13,557 nt of DNA from Cloacimonetes bacterium UBA4175 (GTDB taxonomy: Bacteria; Cloacimonadota; Cloacimonadia; Cloacimonadales; Cloacimonadaceae): contig DFUX01000083.1 of the NCBI GenBank assembly GCA_002379855.1, positions 1 through 13,557 of the forward strand, in the 5' to 3' direction. Shown here in pieces: positions 1 through 5,038 of the stretch (the stretch's first letter is position 1; each line of letters begins with the position of its first letter). Position numbers and translations under genes: made by a program. The notes under the pieces are model-generated. The model was given only the letters and a program-made list of their open reading frames with translations, had not been told where the DNA came from and did not search any database.

Positions 1-134
1 GATGACTGCCGGAAGACCCCTGTCTGGGAGGGTGATGCAAATGAGGCCAACCTCCCCCTATAATATATAGGTGCTACGATAAGTGGAAAGGAAATAGAAC
101 GCAGATAACAGGATCGACAGGATCTGCAGGATAT
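1..134 (+). repeat. Dispersed intergenic repeat, copy A (left-truncated by window edge)
   Basis: This stretch matches 13116-13248 near the right end in the same orientation. Positions 61-134 align without gaps to 13175-13248 with 67 of 74 identities by hand count; positions 1-47 also match well, with a small length difference around 48-60. It begins at GATGACTGCCGGAAGAC, which in the other copy is preceded by a hairpin, so the element probably continues left of the window. The right part holds three 9-nt tandem units (ACAGGATCG, ACAGGATCT, GCAGGATAT) at 108-134. No coding potential is supported. The element lies just downstream of the minus-strand heat-shock gene and its terminator. Confidence 0.85.
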
Positions 135-154
135 AGTCTGAAATAGACCATTGG

Positions 155-185
155 TGAAAAGGTGCGGGAGGCTAATCCCGCACCT
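155..185 (-). terminator. Intrinsic terminator of the small heat-shock gene
   Basis: There is a perfect 10-bp inverted repeat, AGGTGCGGGA (160-169) and TCCCGCACCT (176-185), with a 6-nt loop. Read on the minus strand the stem is followed by TTTTC. It lies about 25 nt beyond the stop codon of the minus-strand gene ending at 210. The T-run is short, but the GC-rich stem is strong. Confidence 0.8.
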
Positions 186-209
186 ATGATTTTGACCTTG
201 CTCCGGTCT

Positions 210-647
210 TTATTCAATGACGATTTCTTTCTGGGGGCTCGGCTCTTTCTTGGGAATGACCAGACGCAGCACGCCGTCCTCCATCTTGGCAGAGATCTTT
301 GCGAGGTCGGAGTTTTCCGGCAAGAGCAGGTTTCTGCGGTAGCTGCCGCTATATCTCTCACAACGGTAGACGGTTCCTTTCTGCTCTTCCTTTTTATCCT
401 CGCACTTGGCTTCCAGCAAGAGCTGATTGTCGTGTACCGAAATCTTCACGTTTTCCTTGCGGAATCCCGGCAGATTGGCCAGAATCTCGAATTCCTTCTC
501 GTGCTCAACTATATCCAAAGCCATGGAACGGAAACTGTCATCCCCGCCCTCTTCTTCGAACGTGCGGTTGAAGAAGTCATCGAAAAAGCTGAGCATGTTT
601 CCCATGGGTCTCAGTTCGTTTAGTTTGCGATAAGGTATAATCTTCAT
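210..647 (-). CDS. Hsp20/alpha-crystallin family small heat-shock protein
   Basis: The 145-residue product is a typical ATP-independent holdase chaperone that binds unfolding proteins in the cytoplasm. An N-terminal arm (about 1-40, with the aromatic patch FFDDFF at 21-26) is followed by the alpha-crystallin domain (about 41-135). The domain carries the family signature A-x-x-x-DGVLRLVIPK near 120-133. A C-terminal I-V-I (142-144) is the I-x-I motif that links subunits into oligomers in this family. Length is normal. The start is well supported: AGGAGG (positions 654-659 on the opposite strand) lies 6 nt before the ATG. It is flanked by its own terminator (155-185) and separated from the upstream protease by the 705-745 hairpin, so it is probably monocistronic. 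A CIRCE-like dyad upstream could mean HrcA control, but this is unproven. Confidence 0.95.
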   Translation of the reverse strand: MKIIPYRKLNELRPMGNMLSFFDDFFNRTFEEEGGDDSFRSMALDIVEHEKEFEILANLPGFRKENVKISVHDNQLLLEAKCEDKKEEQKGTVYRCERYSGSYRRNLLLPENSDLAKISAKMEDGVLRLVIPKKEPSPQKEIVIE

Positions 648-679
648 TTTTAACCTCCTAAAGATTTGTTTCTACCAAT

Positions 680-707
680 ATAATAAGCGGGATCGGGAAA
701 AAGACAA
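680..707 (-). promoter_or_regulatory. Candidate promoter for the small heat-shock gene
   Basis: On the minus strand, TTGTCT (702-707) and TATTAT (680-685) are separated by 16 nt and lie about 33 nt upstream of the hsp20-type start codon. The -10 matches the sigma-70 consensus at 5 of 6 positions and the -35 at 4 of 6. The region is AT-rich, so chance matches are likely. Confidence 0.35.
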
Positions 708-745
708 AAAGAAAATTAGCAGTCCAAGCTCTGAACTGCTAATTT
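705..745 (-). terminator. Intrinsic terminator of the M6 protease gene
   Basis: A perfect 11-bp inverted repeat, AAATTAGCAGT (713-723) and ACTGCTAATTT (735-745), has an 11-nt loop. Read on the minus strand it runs into TTTTCTTTTTG. It begins about 30 nt after the protease stop codon. The same dyad resembles the HrcA operator CIRCE (see the separate entry), so it may have two roles. Confidence 0.8.
716..742. promoter_or_regulatory. CIRCE-like inverted repeat (possible HrcA operator)
   Basis: TTAGCAGTC, a 9-nt spacer, then AACTGCTAA. The known CIRCE consensus is TTAGCACTC-N9-GAGTGCTAA. The arms and spacing match in layout, with 15 of 18 arm positions identical. One mismatch pair is a symmetric C/G swap that keeps the dyad. 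It lies upstream of a heat-shock gene, 69-95 nt before its start codon and upstream of the candidate -35. CIRCE usually sits at or downstream of the promoter, which argues against function. The terminator reading of the same sequence is simpler. Confidence 0.3.
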
Positions 746-775
746 CTTAAATTCCTGTCTCTGCGATTGCGATAT

Positions 776-3463
776 TTACTTCAGAAGCAGCATCTTACGC
801 GTCTTGCTGAAACCGCCTCCACTCAGCTTGTAATGGTAGATTCCACTCGCCACATCGCGGCCTTGCTCATCTTTGCCATCCCAGACCAGCTTCAGTTCCC
901 TTCCGCCGGGGATTCCTTTGTAGAGGGTGCGCACCAGTTGGCCTTTCAGGTTGAAGATCCGCAGTTCCGCCGGGGCAGAGGGGTCTTTAAGGCTGAAAGT
1001 GATGGTGGTGCTGGGATTGAAGGGATTGGGATAGTTTTGCTCCAGCCGGTCTCGCGGAGGCAAAACCCCGGGATCGTCCACCGCCGTGCCTTGCATGGTG
1101 GTGAAGCGCCGGATGGGTGAGAACAGGCTGCTGCCGGCAACGTTGGAGGAGCTGACCCTCCAGAAATAGTTGGTATTATAATTGAGACTGCTCACAGTCA
1201 CGGAAGTTCCGCCGATGCCCTGAATGTAGTGATCCACGCTGGCAAACCAGGGGTCGCGGGTAACTTGGATGGCATAGCTGTCTGCCAGGGATTGGGGTTC
1301 CCAGTTGAAAGTGATCTCCAGGGGCAAGCCGGTGGCCAGATCGCTCGGAAAGACCAATTGCGGCGGAGCTGGCAAATCCGTGATATTGCCCGTCGTGAAG
1401 CTCATGGTCTGGCAGAAGGGGCCAATCCCCAACTCCGAGATGCTGCACACTCTCCAATAGTAGTTTTGATAGGGCTGCAACTCACTCAATTGATATGAGG
1501 ATGTCGGATGATCCATGATGTTGACCAGATAGCTGTCGAAATCCTGATTGTCGGACACCTGGAACTGGTAACCTGTTACCCCCGCCACGCCTGTCCACCT
1601 CAGCAAAGGATTGGTGGGGACGCCGGTGGCGCCGTTTTCAGGCCAGGTTCCCTCGGGAACTGCCACCTCGCTGAGGATGGTGAAGGGATAGACGTTGCTG
1701 TCGCTGTGCCCGTTGGAGTTCAGGGTTACCCGGATGTGCGCCTGGGTGGTGTTAAGTATGGGAATATTGGTCCAGACATGCGAACCATTGGGAGAACCGG
1801 TGGAGGTTAGCACAGTCCACTGATTGCCTCCATCCAGCGAGTACTCCACCGTCACTGACCCCGTGGTGGCCTTGGACTTCCAGGAGATGGACTTGTTCGA
1901 GCCGGAAAACCAGGTCTCGCCGCCGTGGGGTTGGGTTAGTTGGATATCGGAAATCTTTACCTTGAAGGTGATGGTCTCCCCCGCCTCGCCCACGTCATAC
2001 AGATTCAGCCCTCCCGGGGCGTTATTGCTCATGAAACCGTTCGGAGAGGTGGCCTCGCTCAGCTCAGTGCGGCCGCTCTGGGCTGAGAAACCAGCCTGGC
2101 CGAGCATGCCGTTGGTAGTGGTGTTGACGCCATAGGGGCGATAGATATAAAGCTCATCGGGCGGGCCGCTGGCGTTTCCGCTCTCGCTCACATCCAGCCG
2201 ATAGACCAGCAAGCCATAACCCGGGATGTTGTGGTCATAGTTGGCTGAGGCCTTGCGGTATTCCAGCAGGTAGTATTCCCCGTTGCGCCAGGAGGGGACG
2301 CGGTAAATGTTGTTGGTTGCAGAACTTGCCACAGGCGACAGGGTGTAGGTTCCCGACTGGGTGATCTCCGGAACTTCGGTCAGCCACTGGCCGTAGCGGT
2401 ATTTCATCCAGACACTCATGTGCTGGGGCGGATTCTGGTCGGAGCACATCAGGTCCCAGGCTCCGATGGGGTCGATCGTGTTGTCGTTGTAGCGATACAA
2501 ATCCGGGGCTCCCAGACTGTGGAACATCTCATGCGAAAGCACTCCCGCGCCGGAGGCAAGAGTGGAGGTCTCTATCTGGAAGTTAAAGTCCCACACCCGC
2601 TTGCCGTTGATCATCGCGTTCACTGTATAGAGCACCCAACGATGCGGCCAGAGCAGTTCCGCCCAGCCATCCGTGCCGCCTCTGATGATAAAGCAGGTAT
2701 TGTCCACATAACCGTCGTTATCCCCGTCGATCACCATTGAGGCCGGAATCTGCGGAGCGATCGCGGTCACCGCCCTCAGGAGCAACTGATGCTCACGCTC
2801 GGTGCGCTGCCCGTCTCCGCTGTAGCCCTGTGGGTTGGTCACGCTGTAAGGACGGAAATAGTTGCGTTCATAGCTGTCTGTATAACTGATGATTACGTCA
2901 CCGTCGGGAATGGGATAGAAGAAGGAATCCACATTCAACTGATTGTAGGAAGCTTCATTAAAAAAGCGTTTCATGGAGTTGCCGTTGGGATTATTGAATA
3001 TCTCCTCATAGACGGAGAGCGGCGAAGTAAACTCTGTGTCGTCGGCAAATTTGATAAAGACCACCAGATTGTTGAACTGTCCGGTGTGGGGCGATTTGGC
3101 GTTGCTGTAATCTCGCATGCTTGAGTAGCGGTCATACTTTTGCCTGATCAGGTTTTGGCTCAGGTTGATGCTTGGCCGCAGGCCCCTTTGCCCGGGTGAG
3201 GAGCTGCCCGCCACCAAATCCGTGGGAGCCACGCCCTCGCCATCCTGGCGGGCATAGACATACCAACCCTCGTCGTTTTGCACGATGGTGTAGTTCTGGG
3301 AATCGTGAAGCCAGTTGTGAAATTCATCTCCGCTGGCAAAAATGTCCACTTCGCTGCCATCCGGCTGGGTGATCCTCACCGGCGTAAAACTGAGCGGCGC
3401 GGCAACCAGAGCCGCAGCGGTCAGCAGAAGCAGGCAGGACGCAAGTTTCTTCATGAGTTTCAT
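776..3463 (-). CDS. Secreted M6-family metalloprotease with Ig-like/FN3 domains and C-terminal sorting domain
   Basis: The 895-residue product is a predicted exported or surface zinc endopeptidase. Residues 1-22 form a signal peptide (MKLMKKLASC then a Leu/Ala core). Residues 27-75 resemble the M6 pro-region (PDGSEVDIFASGDEFHNWL). The catalytic domain spans about 125-480. It has HEMFHSLGAPD at 311-321 (HExxHxxGxxD zinc motif: H311, E312, H315, D321), an acidic DGDNDGYVDN at 246-255 that may bind calcium, and GAWDLM at 335-339 as a Met-turn-like segment. After it come a GGETW-type Ig-like domain (about 505-597), two fibronectin III-like domains (about 600-692 and 697-790) and a FlgD-like/TIGR04183-type sorting domain (807-895: NYPNPFNPST ... 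VWDGKDEQGRDVASGIYHYKL ... KMLLLK). The sorting domain implies type IX secretion or a related route, removing the tail during export. GAGG lies close to the first ATG; the next ATG, at residue 4, is too far from it. The natural substrate is unknown. Confidence 0.93.
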   Translation of the reverse strand: MKLMKKLASCLLLLTAAALVAAPLSFTPVRITQPDGSEVDIFASGDEFHNWLHDSQNYTIVQNDEGWYVYARQDGEGVAPTDLVAGSSSPGQRGLRPSINLSQNLIRQKYDRYSSMRDYSNAKSPHTGQFNNLVVFIKFADDTEFTSPLSVYEEIFNNPNGNSMKRFFNEASYNQLNVDSFFYPIPDGDVIISYTDSYERNYFRPYSVTNPQGYSGDGQRTEREHQLLLRAVTAIAPQIPASMVIDGDNDGYVDNTCFIIRGGTDGWAELLWPHRWVLYTVNAMINGKRVWDFNFQIETSTLASGAGVLSHEMFHSLGAPDLYRYNDNTIDPIGAWDLMCSDQNPPQHMSVWMKYRYGQWLTEVPEITQSGTYTLSPVASSATNNIYRVPSWRNGEYYLLEYRKASANYDHNIPGYGLLVYRLDVSESGNASGPPDELYIYRPYGVNTTTNGMLGQAGFSAQSGRTELSEATSPNGFMSNNAPGGLNLYDVGEAGETITFKVKISDIQLTQPHGGETWFSGSNKSISWKSKATTGSVTVEYSLDGGNQWTVLTSTGSPNGSHVWTNIPILNTTQAHIRVTLNSNGHSDSNVYPFTILSEVAVPEGTWPENGATGVPTNPLLRWTGVAGVTGYQFQVSDNQDFDSYLVNIMDHPTSSYQLSELQPYQNYYWRVCSISELGIGPFCQTMSFTTGNITDLPAPPQLVFPSDLATGLPLEITFNWEPQSLADSYAIQVTRDPWFASVDHYIQGIGGTSVTVSSLNYNTNYFWRVSSSNVAGSSLFSPIRRFTTMQGTAVDDPGVLPPRDRLEQNYPNPFNPSTTITFSLKDPSAPAELRIFNLKGQLVRTLYKGIPGGRELKLVWDGKDEQGRDVASGIYHYKLSGGGFSKTRKMLLLK

Positions 3464-3549
3464 AGGTCCTCGAGCAATTACTCTATCTTATTTATTATCT
3501 TTAAGTAACAAGGGTGGATAAACCCGCTTGGCATAATAGCTTCATTTAC

Positions 3550-3578
3550 AACATACAATTAATGTTCCAATTTGACAA
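3550..3578 (-). promoter_or_regulatory. Candidate promoter for the M6 protease
   Basis: On the minus strand TTGTCA (3573-3578) is followed after 17 nt by TATGTT (3550-3555), about 85 nt upstream of the start codon. The -35 matches the sigma-70 consensus at 5 of 6 positions and the -10 at 4 of 6. Alternative AT-rich -10-like sites lie nearer the gene, so the exact site is uncertain. Confidence 0.3.
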
Positions 3579-3652
3579 CTACTATTCATCACTTCCTTAA
3601 CCCCAATCCGCACTCATCTGCGACTTTTATCCGCGTTTATCTGCGTGAACCG

Positions 3653-3675
3653 CTTGACCCGGGATCCAGTCTTTT
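3653..3675 (+). repeat. 23-nt intergenic repeat, copy 1
   Basis: The segment beginning CTTGACCCGGGATCCAGTC and ending TTTT is identical to 13355-13377, and similarity continues a few bases further (TTTTGAGAC versus TTTTTGAAAC). This copy lacks the GC-rich stem-loop that precedes the right-hand copy. It is probably a fragment of a dispersed element. Confidence 0.7.
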
Positions 3676-3711
3676 GAGACTCCCCACACCCTGATGTCCC
3701 AGCGTCAGCCC

Positions 3712-3758
3712 ATTGATGTCCGGGCGAAAGACAGTCCGGCGATTGCCCGGCGTTCAAT
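3712..3758. repeat. Two-step intergenic hairpin
   Basis: ATTGA (3712-3716) and CCGGGC (3720-3725) pair with GCCCGG (3745-3750) and TCAAT (3754-3758). A symmetric 3-by-3 internal loop separates the two stems. There is no T-run on either side, so it is not a normal intrinsic terminator. Function is unknown. Confidence 0.5.
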
Positions 3759-3810
3759 CAGCGATCAGTGGGCGATGTGCGTATGAGGGGCGTGCGTGAA
3801 CCTCAATTTT

Positions 3811-3890
3811 GCCCTCATTTGCAGGGGATGCTTTTCCGTGTGTCTTCCTTAGGTCAACCTTAACTTTTATAAGGAATACCTAAGGATGAT
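3811..3890 (-). repeat. Dispersed intergenic repeat, copy C (diverged, inverted)
   Basis: Its sequence aligns without gaps over 80 positions to the reverse complement of 13084-13163, with 52 identities by hand count. The identities cluster in blocks: CCTCATTTGCA, GTCTTCC, CCTTAACTT and ACCTAAGGATGAT. It keeps the terminal hairpin of copy B: arms 3854-3862 and 3881-3889 (one mismatch) with an 18-nt loop. A competing perfect dyad CCTTAGGT/ACCTAAGG (3847-3854, 3878-3885) is unique to this copy. The other half of the element is missing or unrecognisable. Confidence 0.7.
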
Positions 3891-4020
3891 TAGCTAAAGT
3901 GTTGATGCCTCGAATGATAGCGATATCATACCGATTCAGTACCAGGAAGGGGAGCAACGCGCTAACACAATGAAACGGGGAAAAATATGGCTTTTTTTGG
4001 CAGCAGCGAAGCAATTTGTG

Positions 4021-4049
4021 TTGACGAATTTGCCAATTCCCCACATTAT
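4021..4049 (+). promoter_or_regulatory. Candidate promoter of the dapA operon
   Basis: TTGACG (4021-4026), a 17-nt spacer and CATTAT (4044-4049) form a sigma-70-like promoter. It would give a leader of about 90 nt before the dapA start chosen here. The site lies inside the in-frame upstream extension, which supports the shorter protein start. Confidence 0.45.
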
Positions 4050-4078
4050 GGTTTTAAATATGAAAAATGGCAGTGAGC

Positions 4079-4118
4079 CCGGACTTGCCTCCAGAGCGAG
4101 GCATCTGGAAAAATCCGG
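4079..4118 (+). promoter_or_regulatory. Hairpin in the dapA leader
   Basis: Outer arms CCGGA (4079-4083) and TCCGG (4114-4118) enclose a 6-bp stem TGCCTC/GAGGCA (4086-4091, 4098-4103) with a 6-nt loop. It ends shortly before the ribosome binding site at about 4136. It does not resemble a full lysine riboswitch, which is much longer. Any regulatory role is speculative. Confidence 0.3.
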
Positions 4119-4146
4119 AGGAGCGCCGAAACAAAGGAGCAAGGAT

Positions 4147-5022
4147 ATGCTGCAAGGTTCTTATGTGGCTTTGGTTACGCCTTTCAAGAACGGTGGGATA
4201 GATTATTCCGCTTTGGAAAAACTGATCGAGTTTCAGATCGAAAACGGCACGGATGGAATTGTGCTGCTGGGAACCACGGGAGAAAGCGCCGCCATCGCTT
4301 CGGACGAGCGGGAAGCGCTGCTGCGTTTTGCCATCCGGCGCATCAACAACCGGGTGCCGGTGGTGGTGGGAACAGGAACCAACAACCTCTCCCAGACCAT
4401 ATCCATGACCAAAAGCGCCAGGGAACTGGGCGCGGATTACGCCCTGATATTGGTGCCCTACTATATCAAGCCCACCCAGCAGGGGATATTCGAGTTTTTC
4501 CGCGAAGTGGAATCCCGCACCGACATCCCGATAATCATGTATAACATCCTGGGACGAGCGGGAGTGAACATGACCGCCGCCACGACAGTGCGCATCGCCA
4601 AGGCCTGCAAGAGGGTCGTGGCTATCAAGGAAGCATCCAACATGATAGTTCAGGCCGCCGAGATCGTGCGTGACGCCCCCGAAGGCTTTGTGTGCATGAG
4701 TGGCGAAGACGGGATCAACATGCCCCTGATGGCCTGCGGTTTCAAGGGCACAATCTCCGTGACCGCCAACATCCTGCCCCGCCTGATGCACGAACATATC
4801 CAGACCTGCCTGCAGGGAGACTATGCCAAAGCCCTGAAACAGCATCAGGAACTGATCAAGATCAACCAATACCTCTTCATCGAGACCAATCCCATCCCGG
4901 TGAAGGAGGCTCTGCACATGATGGGCATGCTGGAGCTGGAGTTCCGTCTGCCGATGTGCCCTCTGCAGGATGCCAACCGCGAGATACTGCGCGGAGTTTT
5001 GAAAGAATACAATTTAATATAG
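4147..5022 (+). CDS. dapA: 4-hydroxy-tetrahydrodipicolinate synthase
   Basis: DapA condenses pyruvate with aspartate semialdehyde in the first committed step of the diaminopimelate/lysine pathway, in the cytoplasm. The 291-residue product has the family length and key residues in the usual places: LGTTGES at 41-47 (Thr43/Thr44), Tyr106, Tyr132 in MYNILGRAG, Arg137, and the Schiff-base lysine Lys161 in AIKEAS. SGEDG and GTISVTAN follow. The frame stays open back to an ATG at 3970, adding 59 residues with no homology-like features. I chose the ATG at 4147 because it has a good GGAG ribosome site 7 nt upstream and gives the usual N-terminus (MLQGSYVALVTPF). It is the first gene of the plus-strand operon. 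Related N-acetylneuraminate lyase-type aldolases share the fold, but GTTGES and the Tyr/Arg context favour DapA. Confidence 0.93.
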   Translation: MLQGSYVALVTPFKNGGIDYSALEKLIEFQIENGTDGIVLLGTTGESAAIASDEREALLRFAIRRINNRVPVVVGTGTNNLSQTISMTKSARELGADYALILVPYYIKPTQQGIFEFFREVESRTDIPIIMYNILGRAGVNMTAATTVRIAKACKRVVAIKEASNMIVQAAEIVRDAPEGFVCMSGEDGINMPLMACGFKGTISVTANILPRLMHEHIQTCLQGDYAKALKQHQELIKINQYLFIETNPIPVKEALHMMGMLELEFRLPMCPLQDANREILRGVLKEYNLI

Positions 5023-5038
5023 TTCAGGAGTTTAGAGA

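Larger units (their letters stand above)
3464..4020. other. Divergent intergenic region without a gene
   Basis: No credible coding region is visible between the protease start and the dapA promoter. The first 120 bases are AT-rich and probably hold the protease promoter. From about 3600 the base composition rises in GC and the stretch is a patchwork of repeat fragments and hairpins: degenerate ATCYGCG units at 3616-3648, a 23-nt segment repeated at the right end, a hairpin at 3712-3758, and an inverted copy of the dispersed element at 3811-3890. The reading frame open upstream of dapA (from 3970) has no supporting features before 4147. Confidence 0.7.

Noticed and set aside
74..361. Open frame on minus strand (95 codons) sharing its C-terminal end with a frame at 13188-13442
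   Set aside because: The shared end (ADPVDPVICVLFPFHLS versus ADPVDSVIRVLFLFHLS) is simply the translation of the dispersed repeat, and the rest overlaps the 3' part of the Hsp20 gene out of frame or unrelated intergenic sequence.
3970..4146. N-terminal extension of DapA as a targeting peptide
   Set aside because: There is no signal-like pattern with a credible cleavage site, a good ribosome site precedes the internal ATG, and a cytoplasmic enzyme needs no leader.
4056..4146. Lysine riboswitch in front of dapA
   Set aside because: The leader is about 90 nt, while the lysine aptamer alone is about 170 nt with a five-helix junction. Only a simple hairpin is visible.
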